Counted from the first letter of the stretch, positions 9,206 to 17,068 are shown. The stretch: DNA of 64,000 nucleotides from CAZGHF01 sp964525595 (GCA_964525595.1 CAZGHF010000001.1:1-64000), one strand, 5' to 3'. The notes: generated by a model from the sequence alone, not told the origin. Made by a program: numbers and translations.

Positions 9206-9595
9206 CTAAAAAGAAGACGCCGACGTTCCAAAACGTATTATCGGGAGCGCAGGAAACGGCACTGGACCAAATGGAGTGGGAATATAACAAACGGGAGCCA
9301 ATACTGTATGGAGCCCAAGTATCCAACCGCCGATTGCGGGAGTGTAGAATTGATGTCTTATTGTTCCCGGGGTAACTGCGTAAGGACCTGGCACTGATAC
9401 TCCAGCAGGAATAATCATAATTGGTCCCTCGCCCGGACACACCACTCCGGGAATAATGTTTGTTACGACTCTCCCACCAAAAGGTTTAACGAAGATAGCC
9501 TCGGCTCTTATCGGTAGAATAAGCAACGTTGTCGTAACTGTCGTTGCTAGAATTAGTAATACTAGAATTAGTAATATAGGTAATTTTGTTTTCAC
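9206..9595 (-). CDS. Small secreted or anchored glycine/proline-rich protein
   Basis: 129 aa. A strong N-terminal hydrophobic stretch (residues 4-27) ends in RAEA, a plausible signal peptidase site. The remainder is rich in P, G, I and aromatic residues, with two cysteines (VVCPGEGP and PVCYIP). Similar short PFGG...CPGEGP proteins are, from memory, seen near CPR pilus genes, but no named family is claimed. It sits 97 bases downstream of the secretion operon promoter on the same strand but outside the operon, and 6 bases downstream of rsmA, so it may be co-transcribed with rsmA. Confidence 0.55.
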   Translation of the reverse strand: MKTKLPILLILVLLILATTVTTTLLILPIRAEAIFVKPFGGRVVTNIIPGVVCPGEGPIMIIPAGVSVPGPYAVTPGTIRHQFYTPAIGGWILGLHTVLAPVCYIPTPFGPVPFPALPIIRFGTSASSF

Positions 9596-9601
9596 TATTC
9601 T

Positions 9602-10423
9602 TTAATTATATAAGATGCGGACGAGTTTTTGTATAGTTGCAATATCGATGTTTTGGGGGCGATCCAAGGGATTTATTTCCAGGATTCCGAGTTTTTTGAT
9701 TACCTCGTCTTTTTTTAAATTCAAACCGCTTGCCAGATTGTTCAGAATTGTTTTCCTCGGTTGCTTGAATAGAATCTTTATGAATTTATAATAGTCGCCC
9801 ATAATTTTTGATTCATAATCCCTGGTTCGCAACCTTATTATCGCCGAATCAACCTTCGGCTGGGGTTTGAAGTCTTTTTTGGGAATGTAATCCACTATTT
9901 CCGGCTTGGCCCAGAACTGAACCGAGGCGGCCAAAAGGTTCATCTTGGGCGGCTCGGCGCAGATTCTTTCCGCTACCTCTTTTTGGGTTGTTAAAATAAT
10001 GAGTTTCGGTTTCAGTTCCAGCTCGCCGAGAACTCTTAAGAGTCTGCCGGTGATGTAGTAAGGAATATTTCCTACGAGTTTGTAAGTTTCAGGTTTTAGG
10101 CCATTCGGCTCTGAAGACCTCAGGTTCGAAGAGTTGTAGGTTTTGGGTAGCTCAGGAAGAATTTTTAGCGCGTCGCCTTCTATAATTTCGATTCCGCTCG
10201 GTTTAAGCTCTTCTCGCAGGCTATTAACCAGTTTTGGGTCCTTTTCAATCGCAATTATTTTGACTCCTAATTTCTCACTTCTAATTTCTAATTCTCTCGT
10301 TAATTCCCCATACCCTGGCCCAATTTCAATCACAAAATCCCCTCTTTTTAAATCCAAGGAACCTACGATTTTCTTGATTTTTTCTTTGTTTTTTAGGAAA
10401 TGTTGACCTAACTTCTGACCCAT
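9602..10423 (-). CDS. rsmA: 16S rRNA (adenine1518/1519-N6)-dimethyltransferase RsmA
   Basis: 273 aa SAM-dependent enzyme that dimethylates two adenines in the 3' hairpin of 16S rRNA during 30S assembly. Seen: GQKLGQHFLKN at the start (RsmA signature), the SAM motif I VIEIGPGYGELTREL (near residues 33-47), and the catalytic motif NIPYYITG (near residue 118), the family NLPY motif. Length is normal. I chose the ATG at 10423 because MGQKLGQHF is the conserved start; an in-frame TTG three codons upstream is possible. It is divergent from the M23 peptidase gene, with only about 50 bases between starts. Confidence 0.95.
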   Translation of the reverse strand: MGQKLGQHFLKNKEKIKKIVGSLDLKRGDFVIEIGPGYGELTRELEIRSEKLGVKIIAIEKDPKLVNSLREELKPSGIEIIEGDALKILPELPKTYNSSNLRSSEPNGLKPETYKLVGNIPYYITGRLLRVLGELELKPKLIILTTQKEVAERICAEPPKMNLLAASVQFWAKPEIVDYIPKKDFKPQPKVDSAIIRLRTRDYESKIMGDYYKFIKILFKQPRKTILNNLASGLNLKKDEVIKKLGILEINPLDRPQNIDIATIQKLVRILYN

Positions 10424-10439
10424 GATATTCAATAATTGC

Positions 10440-10445
10440 TATAAT
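10440..10445 (+). promoter_or_regulatory. -10 box for the LysM-M23 peptidase gene
   Basis: TATAAT in the divergent gap between rsmA and the peptidase gene. A second TATAAT at 10472-10477 overlaps the ATG at 10476 and so cannot drive that start. The first would give a leader of about 25 bases. Confidence 0.35.
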
Positions 10446-10475
10446 GATATTGCGCTATTTTCAGCGGTTGTTATA

Positions 10476-11501
10476 ATGTCCCCTATTAATACGATACTAA
10501 AATATATTCGTAATACGACAAGTTTTTGGTCGCTTCTCCTTATTATAGTGGTTTTTACAGTCGGTCAATTCGTTCATTTGGAGAGTGAGGCTGTTTACAG
10601 TGATAACGAGACAGCCGCTTTTGGTTTTGGCGGACCGGTTGGGAATTCGGAAGAGGACACCGGTTTTTTCCGAGGGTTGGCGGCAATCGGCACGAGCAGG
10701 GAATATGTAAGAGACAACTCTTTCGTCTTCGAGGGCTCACTCATTTTAGGGAACTCCCATCCTTTGAGCAATCTTATTCCTACGCGCGACGGCCTGCAAA
10801 AATACAAGGTTCAGGAAGGCGACAGCTTGTCGGGAATTGCGGCGAAGTTCGGGATTTCTCTCCAGACCGTAAGGTGGGCGAATCCCGGTACCCGTTCGGT
10901 AATACAGCCGGGTGAGGAAATCACCGTTCTTCCGGTCTCGGGTGTTCTCTATCCGACCAAGGAAGGAGATTCTCTGGAGAGCATCGCCGGTCTCTATCAG
11001 ATAGACCCAGAAACGATAAGGGATTATAACCCGGGATTTCAAAAAATTCTTGACGAGCCGGGCGAACTGCTCGTCCTGCCGTATGCCAAACCCGTTGGCT
11101 CAAATATTTTTTCGGCATCCCAAAACCTTCCCAGCCTTGCAAATTACTTTGTTCTTCCGGCAAGCGGTTGGAACTGGGGCCGCCTTCACGGCACGAATGC
11201 TGTGGACATTGCCAACCAGTGTGACAAGCCGATTTATGCATCAGCCGACGGTTTGGTTATTGAAGAATCAGATGAGGGATACTGGAATCAGGGTCACGGC
11301 AACTATATTATTCTCGAACATCCGAACGGTACGCACACCCGTTATTCGCACACGTTAGAAAACCTTGTCGGCGTCGGCGATTACGTTTCTCAAGGAGACC
11401 ACATTGCCCTTATCGGCAGCACCGGCAACACTCACGGTCCCACCGGTTGTCATTTGCATTTTGAAGTCCACGGCGCAAGAAACCCGTTCGCCGTACGTTA
11501 G
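10476..11501 (+). CDS. Murein endopeptidase with two LysM domains and an M23 peptidase domain
   Basis: 341 aa from the ATG at 10476; an upstream ATG at 10422 would overlap rsmA and is less likely. Order of parts: N-terminal membrane anchor (about residues 15-35), LysM 1 (YKVQEGDSLSGIAAKFG), LysM 2 (YPTKEGDSLESIAGLYQ), and a C-terminal M23 (LytM-type) metallopeptidase. Zinc-site features are visible: the HGTNAVD segment, the HLHFEV motif and the histidine in RYSHTLE. LysM binds glycan strands and M23 cuts peptide cross-links, so a role in cell-wall remodelling or daughter-cell separation is likely. The gene stands alone and is convergent with comM. Confidence 0.92.
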   Translation: MSPINTILKYIRNTTSFWSLLLIIVVFTVGQFVHLESEAVYSDNETAAFGFGGPVGNSEEDTGFFRGLAAIGTSREYVRDNSFVFEGSLILGNSHPLSNLIPTRDGLQKYKVQEGDSLSGIAAKFGISLQTVRWANPGTRSVIQPGEEITVLPVSGVLYPTKEGDSLESIAGLYQIDPETIRDYNPGFQKILDEPGELLVLPYAKPVGSNIFSASQNLPSLANYFVLPASGWNWGRLHGTNAVDIANQCDKPIYASADGLVIEESDEGYWNQGHGNYIILEHPNGTHTRYSHTLENLVGVGDYVSQGDHIALIGSTGNTHGPTGCHLHFEVHGARNPFAVR

Positions 11502-11515
11502 TTTGTAATTTCTGC

Positions 11516-13057
11516 TCACTCGTTCTTGAGTCGGTATTGAAACGCCTCAGCAAGGTGTTCTTTTTTTACCTCTTCGGAATTTTCCAAATCGGCAATTGTT
11601 CGTGCAACTTTTAAAATTCGGTAATAGCCGCGGGCGGATATGAAATCATTTTCCAAAATTTTTGAGAGGTATTCACGGTCTTCTTTTCCGAGTTTGATAA
11701 TTTCTTCAGTTTGGCGTGAAGTCATCTCGGCGTTCGAGAAAATTCTTTGGGTTAAGAGTTTGAATCTTTCGGTCTGGATTCTTCTGGCTTTTTTTACTGC
11801 CCTCCGCATTGGTTTTTCTTCACCTCTATTAATATCAAAAGGTCTTTGGAGTTCTTCGGTTTTAAGAGCTGGCACTTCGAGCTGGATGTCTATCCGGTCG
11901 AGGAGCGGACCTGAAATTTTCTTCTTATAGCGTGAAATTTCGTGGGCGGTGCACTTACAATCCCTTTCTCTTGATTCAAAATAACCGCAGGGACAGGGGT
12001 TCATTGCCGCCACAAACTGAAATCTGGCTGGAAAAACAAGGCTTTTTCTCGCCCTTGCGATGTGGACCTGACCCGACTCGAGTGGCTGGCGAAGACCCTC
12101 CAGAACATCTCGGTGGAATTCCGGTGTTTCGTCGAAGAAGAGAATGCCGCGGTGAGCGAGACTCACTTCGCCTGGCCGGGGATTTGACCCGCCGCCGATT
12201 ACCGAAACAAGCGAGGCGCTGTGATGTGGCGCCCGGTAGGGCCGATGGTTTATAAAGGACGATTCGGTATTTAAGCCAACCGCGCTCCAGATTTTGGTGA
12301 CTTCTATACTCTCTTCAAGGGTTGGCGGCGGTAAGATTGAAGTAAGGGCCTGAGCGAGCATTGTTTTTCCGGCGCCCGGGGGACCAGTCATAATGACGTT
12401 GTGCCCGCCGGCGGCGGCAACAAGGAGGGCTCTTTTTGCTCCGGTCTGTCCTCTGATTTCGCTGAAAGTTACAAGCGAATCAGGATAAGTTGGTTCAGTT
12501 GCCCTCCACGGCGCAGCTTCTATTAATGTTGTTTCTTCGAGATGTTCGATTAATTCTTTCAGGCTTCGAACGGGAATCACTTCAATTTCTTTTACTACCG
12601 AAGCCTCGGTTGCATTTTTTTCAGGCACGAAAATCTGTTTCATTCCTCTGATTCGTGCAAGAAGGGCAACGCTCAGGCACCCATTGATTGGTCTTAATTT
12701 TCCGTCAAGCGAAAGTTCTCCGACGAAAATTTTGTCTTTCATTTCAAAAACTTTAATCTGTTCGCTTGCCAGTAGATAAGCGAGGGCGATTGCGAGATCA
12801 AACCTTGAGCCGGCTTTTTTAATGTCGGCGGGGGCGAGGTTCACGGTGATGCGTCTATTCTCTTTCGTTGGCGGTTTGATGCCGCAATTTTTAAGGGCAG
12901 AGTTAACTCGTTCTTTGGCTTCGTTTACCGCTTTATCGGCCAGGCCGACTATGTTAAAAGAGTGAAGGCCGACATTTAAGTCGGCTTCAACCTCGATTAA
13001 GTCGGCGTTTACCCCGTCAAGTTCAGCGGCAAAAAGCTTGGGGACGATTTTTGACAT
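11516..13057 (-). CDS. comM: ComM/YifB family AAA+ ATPase
   Basis: 513 aa Mg-chelatase-like AAA+ protein; in characterised species ComM is a hexameric helicase that promotes branch migration during natural transformation. Domains: N-terminal ChlI-like domain (residues 1-170), AAA+ module with Walker A GPPGAGKTML near residue 218 and Walker B ILFFDETPEF, the conserved NPCPCG patch near residue 355, and a C-terminal Mg-chelatase helical domain. Length is normal. It overlaps the DksA-type gene by one base and is followed by yraN's neighbourhood. Its presence fits uptake of DNA, together with RecA and the VirB4 locus. Confidence 0.95.
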   Translation of the reverse strand: MSKIVPKLFAAELDGVNADLIEVEADLNVGLHSFNIVGLADKAVNEAKERVNSALKNCGIKPPTKENRRITVNLAPADIKKAGSRFDLAIALAYLLASEQIKVFEMKDKIFVGELSLDGKLRPINGCLSVALLARIRGMKQIFVPEKNATEASVVKEIEVIPVRSLKELIEHLEETTLIEAAPWRATEPTYPDSLVTFSEIRGQTGAKRALLVAAAGGHNVIMTGPPGAGKTMLAQALTSILPPPTLEESIEVTKIWSAVGLNTESSFINHRPYRAPHHSASLVSVIGGGSNPRPGEVSLAHRGILFFDETPEFHRDVLEGLRQPLESGQVHIARARKSLVFPARFQFVAAMNPCPCGYFESRERDCKCTAHEISRYKKKISGPLLDRIDIQLEVPALKTEELQRPFDINRGEEKPMRRAVKKARRIQTERFKLLTQRIFSNAEMTSRQTEEIIKLGKEDREYLSKILENDFISARGYYRILKVARTIADLENSEEVKKEHLAEAFQYRLKNE

Positions 13058-13395
13058 TACTCCGCGCTCTTACACTTTTTACAGAGTCGCGATTCCGGTA
13101 CGGCTTCTAGTATCTTGAGTTCGATTTCGCCGCCGCATTTTTCACAGATTCCATAACCCTCTTTATCTGCTTTCACGAGGGCGTCTTCAACGGCTTTTAG
13201 GCGTTCATCGAGCAGCTTTTTAACACCTACATAGTAAGAGAACTCTTCGGTCTCGTTCGTTTCTTCATCAAGAGAGTCAGTGTCGTCTCCAAAATCCAGA
13301 CTCTCTTTGAGTCTTTTAAAATCGGCAAGAATTTCCGCCTTTGTGTCAACCAATTTTTTCTTAAATTTTTTCGTTTGTTCTTCAGTGAGTGACAT
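13057..13395 (-). CDS. DksA/TraR-type C4 zinc-finger protein
   Basis: 112 aa. An N-terminal coiled-coil region (residues 1-75, acidic middle) is followed by a C4 zinc finger CEKCGG...CKKCKS at the C-terminus, the usual TraR/DksA order. Family members bind the RNA polymerase secondary channel; whether this one does is unknown, since the DksA coiled-coil-tip acidic pair is not clearly conserved (YYVGVKKLLDERLKAVEDAL). It is coupled to comM by a one-base overlap. Confidence 0.85.
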   Translation of the reverse strand: MSLTEEQTKKFKKKLVDTKAEILADFKRLKESLDFGDDTDSLDEETNETEEFSYYVGVKKLLDERLKAVEDALVKADKEGYGICEKCGGEIELKILEAVPESRLCKKCKSAE

Positions 13396-13435
13396 GAATT
13401 TTCTTTTAATAATAATTTTAGAATATTAAGTAAAT

Positions 13436-13876
13436 CTAAACAATGTTTTCATAGTACTTTATGACAAAATTTTTTCTGTTTTTTGTCAATGGTTCTGTTT
13501 CACTCACCACAATGGCAATAAGATCAAGTCGCCAACCCTTGTCGTCTTTTACGAGTTTCGGGTGACTGCCGGCGTAGAGAGAGGCCGTCCTTTTGAATTT
13601 TTTTATTTTGGCGTTGGTCATCTGGTGTTCTGGCTCCAGTCCGCCGAAGCCTCGAGCGAGTTCAGGCGTTTTACTGCCCGCTCCGGTTTTAAAATCTGCG
13701 CTCATGGTTTTTACTTCCAAAAATACTAAAATTTTGTCGGGCGAGAGAGCGATAATATCCAATTCTCCCCAAGGTTTTCCATAATTTCTCTCAATTATCT
13801 TAAACCCCTTATCAACCAGATATTCACAGGCCTTGTCTTCGCCCAATTTACCTAATTCTGACCTATAAGTTGCCAT
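13436..13876 (-). CDS. YraN family protein (UPF0102, restriction-endonuclease-like fold)
   Basis: 146 aa. The family pattern is clear: GKLGEDKACEYLVDKGFKIIERNY, then the nuclease-like core GELDIIALSPDKILVFLEVK (D and ExK residues), which gives a Holliday-junction-resolvase-like fold. The biochemical role of the family is not settled. A TATAAT box (minus strand, about 13883-13888) lies 6 bases before the ATG, again implying a leaderless transcript. It heads the yraN, DksA-type and comM group. Confidence 0.9.
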   Translation of the reverse strand: MATYRSELGKLGEDKACEYLVDKGFKIIERNYGKPWGELDIIALSPDKILVFLEVKTMSADFKTGAGSKTPELARGFGGLEPEHQMTNAKIKKFKRTASLYAGSHPKLVKDDKGWRLDLIAIVVSETEPLTKNRKNFVIKYYENIV

Positions 13877-14180
13877 TTATTAATTATAGAGCATTTAGTT
13901 TAAGCAAAAAGAACTTTTTTAAAACGGGCACTTGTGTAAATTTTACACATCAAAAAACATGCAAATCTAGGTTTTATCGCATTATCAGCTTGTTCGTTTC
14001 GCGACAGATAATTAGCTAAAAATCAAAAGTGTAGGTTTTATCGCACTATCGGGTTTTTCAATTTATCGGGTTTATCAATTTTATCAATTTTTTCAATTAA
14101 ATCAGTTTTTCCTTGTTTTTTAAGATAATCTATTTTTTCAAAAATATGTTTTGTTAATTTTCCACATCGCCTTATTGAAA
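13877..14180. other. AT-rich gene-free region with a repeated 19-bp motif
   Basis: No open frame with coding character on either strand. It holds two near-identical 19-bp direct repeats (TAGGTTTTATCGCA-T/C-TATC) at 13968-13986 and 14032-14050, then a run of loosely repeated TTTATCAATTT units (14055-14110), and one DnaA-box-like TTTTCCACA near 14158. No dnaA or other origin gene is nearby. Confidence 0.5.
13968..14050 (+). repeat. Pair of 19-bp direct repeats, 64 bp apart
   Basis: The motif starts TAGGTTTTATCGCA and ends TATC, with a single T/C difference between copies at 13968-13986 and 14032-14050. The intervening 45 bases are not repeated. Two binding sites for one protein is the simplest reading; two copies are too few to call a CRISPR array. 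Confidence 0.45.
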
Positions 14181-14217
14181 AGCGAAAACCGGCCTAGTCC
14201 GTGTGGGCTGGCCGGTT
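14180..14217 (-). terminator. Hairpin terminator of the zinc-ribbon cassette
   Basis: Stem AACCGGCC (14187-14194) with GGCCGGTT (14210-14217), a 15-base loop, followed on the minus strand by a T-rich tail (TTTTCGCTTTTC). It lies about 35 bases after the stop of the zinc-ribbon gene. Confidence 0.7.
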
Positions 14218-14251
14218 CCGGTGCTCGTGAGACTAATTAAAGGCATTAGCA

Positions 14252-14452
14252 TCAGCTGTTTCTTTGAGGCCTGGAGCGAATTATTCCAATCTTTTCACTC
14301 CCCCCTTCGCATATTGGACAATAAGGTTTTGAAAAGAAAAGTGCCGGGAGACCGCAAGTTTGGCAGTATACATTTCTGCAGTTCCAACATCGGTATATAT
14401 TCGTGTTGGGTTTCGTTTCGTGACAGCGGGGACAACTGAAGTGTCTGGACAT
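14252..14452 (-). CDS. Small zinc-ribbon protein with four CxxC pairs
   Basis: 66 aa. Four cysteine pairs (C7/C10, C22/C25, C30/C33, C45/C48) can bind two zinc ions, in a treble-clef or RING-like arrangement; the tail is basic. No named family is recognised. The start is supported by a GGAGG ribosome site at 14459-14463, much stronger than those of the housekeeping genes. It is the second gene of a small minus-strand cassette with its own promoter (14775-14803) and terminator (14180-14217). Protein or nucleic-acid binding is likely from the fold, but the target is unknown. Confidence 0.7.
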   Translation of the reverse strand: MSRHFSCPRCHETKPNTNIYRCWNCRNVYCQTCGLPALFFSKPYCPICEGGSEKIGIIRSRPQRNS

Positions 14453-14455
14453 TAT

Positions 14456-14729
14456 TTACCTCCGGGGCATAGAGTTTGTCGCCAGGTCGCTCTCGCGGAT
14501 GTCGGTCCAGAGCACATTGTAGATGCGCTCTTCGCAGAATGGGAGGGACGACGAAGAAGACGGTGGCGTCACGGAAGGTCGCACTTTCCGTTTCATCGTC
14601 CGTTTCACGCTGCATGTTCGTGATGTCGCGCCGCATATTCACGATCGTAACGGAATTGAGAATAGAAACGACAAAAAGGGAAACAACCCAGACTCAGATG
14701 ACGCCGCGCTTACCGTTCATGCTGCTCAT
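14456..14729 (-). pseudogene. Interrupted small membrane-protein gene upstream of the zinc-ribbon gene
   Basis: A GAGGA ribosome site precedes an ATG at 14729 (MSSMNGKRGVI), but codon 12 is TGA (14694-14696). The same frame then encodes a clear membrane segment (VWVVSLFVVSILNSVTIV) and a charged helix (MRRDITNMQRETDDETES). Further on, coding character moves to the +1 frame, which reads EERIYNVLWTDIRESD and stops 4 bases before the zinc-ribbon ATG. The simplest reading is one gene of about 90 codons broken by a nonsense change (perhaps TGG to TGA) and a frameshift. A sequencing error or recoding cannot be excluded. Confidence 0.45.
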
Positions 14730-14774
14730 GGTACATTCCTCGTCTTAGGGGATTGTCAAACAAAATCTGGTCTG

Positions 14775-14803
14775 ATTGTATAATTAATTACGCTTATTGT
14801 CAA
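14775..14803 (-). promoter_or_regulatory. Promoter of the zinc-ribbon cassette
   Basis: Minus-strand TTGACA (14798-14803), a 17-bp spacer, and TACAAT (14775-14780). The predicted start is near 14768, giving a leader of about 40 bases before the ATG at 14729. Confidence 0.7.
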
Positions 14804-14830
14804 GTCCACTCAACTCCTGATAGCAATAAA

Positions 14831-14870
14831 GTTGCCCTAGGTTATAACCTAGATTATAACCTAGGGCAAC
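14831..14870. repeat. 40-bp palindrome, GTTGCCC family, copy A
   Basis: The two 20-base halves are reverse complements with one mismatch. Ends are GTTGCCC and GGGCAAC; the interior is AT-rich and itself contains AGGTTATAACCT. It shares exact length and ends with the palindromes at 56908 and 60503. No T-tract follows on either strand, so it is not a typical terminator. It lies about 30 bp upstream of the zinc-ribbon cassette promoter. Confidence 0.75.
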
Positions 14871-14971
14871 TAGTTATACACAAGGAGCTGTTTAAGTTTC
14901 CCTAGGATGTGATACTCTTACTGCCAATATATTATATAAGGTCGAGTTTCGATACAAACAGATAATAATAA

Positions 14972-15091
14972 GTGGAAGCAGCGATAGGAATCTTTATAAT
15001 TTCCGGGTTGGTGTTCTGTCTTCTCTTGTGGATCCAGGTCATCAGGCTTAATAGTAAAAAAGTTAGGCTTAAGAAGAAAGAAAAGATTTAA
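14972..15091 (+). CDS. Possible 39-aa single-pass membrane peptide
   Basis: GTG start; residues 3-24 are strongly hydrophobic (AAIGIFIISGLVFCLLLW) and the tail is basic (KKVRLKKKEKI), the usual layout of small inner-membrane proteins with the C-terminus inside. It ends by overlapping the 3' end of the convergent phosphohexomutase gene. No clear ribosome site. It may be a chance frame; it fills the gap between palindrome A and that gene. Confidence 0.3.
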   Translation: MEAAIGIFIISGLVFCLLLWIQVIRLNSKKVRLKKKEKI

Positions 15092-15938
15092 GTTTTTCCA
15101 ATTCCTTTCGGAATATTTTTTTATCTTCGGAGCCAACGAAAAAGCGGAGCAGCGGTTCGGTATTGGAAGAGCGGACGATGAGAAGCCAGCTTCCGAAATC
15201 GAAGAGATAGCCGTCCAAACGGCTGATTTTTAATGTCTTTTTCCGGTATTTTTTGAAAATTTTATTCATCAACGCCGCGGAATTATCGGTTCTTTTATTG
15301 AATTGTTCGTAATTAAAAGAGGGGACGAGTTCAGCAAATTGAGCCGCCGTATAAGGTATTTTGGAAAGGGCGTTCAGGGCTTTGATAAGCGCGAGGATTC
15401 CGGAATCGGCGTTTTTGGTTTCCCTAAAAAAGTAATGGCGGGAGAATTCGGCGCCGAAAGACGCGCTGGTTTTTTTCATAGTCTTCTTTATATAGTAAGT
15501 GCCGACTTTCGACGCATTGATCTTAAGAAGATTTAAATGCTTCATAACCTCTGTAACGTAGATGTCACCGACATAAGGAGGTTTACTTTCCATGGACAGG
15601 AGGTAGGTTGCGGCGTGAAACGGCATCAATCGGCCGAGGTTATCGAGGAAAAAGATTCGGTCGGCGTCGGCGTCGAATATGGCGCCGAAGTCCGCTCCGT
15701 GCTTCTTTATGGTCTCCTCGGCGTCACGAAGCGCGCCGGGTTCAAGAGGGTTGGGACTGTGGGCCGGGAAACGGCCGTCAATTCTCGAGTTGATGATTAT
15801 GAATTTGGAGTTCGGAATTTTCAGGTTTTTCAGTACCAAACCAGCCGGCCCGTTGGAGCAGTCGAGAACGACTTTAAGCGGTTTTTTGACGTTCGCAAAC
15901 TTCTTCAGAAAATTTACGTAAAGCTTTACGTAATTCAT
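15069..15938 (-). CDS. Phosphohexomutase (phosphomannomutase/phosphoglucomutase), C-terminal part, domains II-IV
   Basis: 289 aa from the ATG at 15938; upstream codons in this frame overlap the N-terminal gene and look non-coding. Visible: the metal-binding loop DADADR near residue 90, a sugar-recognition region GAEFSRHYFF in place of the usual GEMSGH, and the phosphate-binding loop RSSNTEP near residue 260. It lacks the catalytic serine, which lies on the separate upstream gene. ATG and the upstream TGA overlap as ATGA, so both halves are translated together. Together they equal a normal enzyme of about 430 aa that makes sugar-1-phosphates for surface glycans. Confidence 0.85.
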   Translation of the reverse strand: MNYVKLYVNFLKKFANVKKPLKVVLDCSNGPAGLVLKNLKIPNSKFIIINSRIDGRFPAHSPNPLEPGALRDAEETIKKHGADFGAIFDADADRIFFLDNLGRLMPFHAATYLLSMESKPPYVGDIYVTEVMKHLNLLKINASKVGTYYIKKTMKKTSASFGAEFSRHYFFRETKNADSGILALIKALNALSKIPYTAAQFAELVPSFNYEQFNKRTDNSAALMNKIFKKYRKKTLKISRLDGYLFDFGSWLLIVRSSNTEPLLRFFVGSEDKKIFRKELEKLKSFLSS

Positions 15939-16360
15939 AAACTTCCGTTCATTATTTTCAAGACCTCTTTGCCGCCAATCATTTCGGCATTTTTTCCGAC
16001 AACCTTGAAACCGTTCCATTCTTTGGGGTTGTGGGAAGCGGTTGCGATGACTCCGCCGGTTGCCTCCAATAACTGGACCAAAATATAGAGCATTGGCGTT
16101 GTTGCAAGACCGACGTCGACGATTTTAATTTTCGACCCCCCGCTTTTCAAGCCCTCTTTTAACCCTCTACAAAGTTCCGGCGAACCGATTCGGCCGTCGC
16201 GGGCGACTATAACTTTCGGTTTCTTCTTTTTGCCGAAAAACCGGCCAAGCCCCCGGCCGATTTCGGTAGCTACCCCCCCGTTTATGTCGGTGGGATAAAT
16301 GCCGCGGATATCATAAGTTTTAAATATTTTTGGGTTCACCTTTAAGCGTACAGAGTTCAT
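15935..16360 (-). CDS. Phosphohexomutase, N-terminal domain I with the catalytic serine
   Basis: 141 aa matching domain I of alpha-D-phosphohexomutases: FKTYDIRGIYPTDI at the start, VARDGRIGSPEL, and the phosphoserine loop TASHNPKEWNGFK near residue 108. The protein stops just after domain I, and the rest of the enzyme starts at the overlapping ATG (15938). The break falls at a domain boundary and all active-site loops except the altered sugar loop are retained. That favours a working two-piece enzyme, but a one-base frameshift gives the same picture. It is divergent from ftsK. Confidence 0.85.
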   Translation of the reverse strand: MNSVRLKVNPKIFKTYDIRGIYPTDINGGVATEIGRGLGRFFGKKKKPKVIVARDGRIGSPELCRGLKEGLKSGGSKIKIVDVGLATTPMLYILVQLLEATGGVIATASHNPKEWNGFKVVGKNAEMIGGKEVLKIMNGSL

Positions 16361-16402
16361 ATTGAAACTCTAAGGCTTTTAAGCTTAAATTAAAAGTATA
16401 AG

Positions 16403-17068
16403 ATGCCGAGAAAAAAGAGGAAAAGAAAAAAGGAAGAAGTTGTTGATTCCGATGTTGTTATTCATCCCGGTGTCAAGAAGAATATTTGGGTTGTTCTTTT
16501 TTTGGGAATTGCGATTCTTTTCGTTCTTGCCGGTGCCGGCCAGGCCGGTCCCTGGGGAAGAAACATTTACGGAGTTTTGAACAAACTTTTCGGTTGGGGC
16601 TACTATCTCCTGCCGGTCGTTTTTTTCATCGTTGCCTTTTCTTTGGTTGCTCCCGAGAGAAAAAGAATTTTATGGCTCATCTTCACCGCCGGAATTCTTT
16701 TCGTGGCCTCAGGTTTAGGCGTAATCGACATTATCTCACCCGGCGCCGGCGGTCTTCTTGGGTTGGTTCTCGGTTCGCTCAAAAGACCTTTCGGGATGAC
16801 CGCTTCGCTTGTTATAACCTTAACGGTTCTTATCGCCTCATTCCTTATTGTTGTGAACCGGCCGATTAAAATACCGAGAATTCCGAAAAAGAAAGAGAGC
16901 GAAGAAGATGAACCACCTCTTCGAGTTGAAGGGTATGAGGGGGAATCCGATGAAGAAGAGAAGAAGAGGAGGAAGAGGAAGAAACGGGGTCTGAAGAAAA
17001 GTCAGCCCCGGCTGTTCTCCGGGCTCCGGCAAGAAAACCCATTTTTTCAGGCAGGCCCGCTAAAATAA
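16403..17068 (+). CDS. ftsK: FtsK/SpoIIIE DNA translocase, N-terminal membrane part (frameshifted)
   Basis: 221 aa. A basic start (PRKKRKRKKEE) is followed by four hydrophobic segments (about residues 30-48, 60-82, 87-112 and 132-152), as in FtsK, which anchors the chromosome pump at the division septum. After residue 180 the frame reads a lysine/arginine run and stops, while the -1 frame reads an acidic linker and then joins the motor part without a stop. So the break is a frameshift in the purine-rich tract at about 16950-17040. A TATAAG box directly precedes the ATG. Confidence 0.85.
   Translation: MPRKKRKRKKEEVVDSDVVIHPGVKKNIWVVLFLGIAILFVLAGAGQAGPWGRNIYGVLNKLFGWGYYLLPVVFFIVAFSLVAPERKRILWLIFTAGILFVASGLGVIDIISPGAGGLLGLVLGSLKRPFGMTASLVITLTVLIASFLIVVNRPIKIPRIPKKKESEEDEPPLRVEGYEGESDEEEKKRRKRKKRGLKKSQPRLFSGLRQENPFFQAGPLK

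Noticed and set aside
10422..10475. Earlier ATG for the LysM-M23 gene
   Set aside because: It would overlap the rsmA start on the other strand; the ATG at 10476 gives a normal anchor.
13968..14050. Two 19-bp repeats as a CRISPR array
   Set aside because: Only two copies, no dyad within the repeat, no cas gene in the window.
14694..14696. UGA recoded as glycine or tryptophan across the genome
   Set aside because: gyrA and several other genes end at TGA in the expected place, with unrelated sequence after it.
14831..14870. GTTGCCC palindromes as rho-independent terminators
   Set aside because: None of the three has a T-tract on either strand and two lie upstream of genes; real terminators in this window are GC-rich with T-runs.
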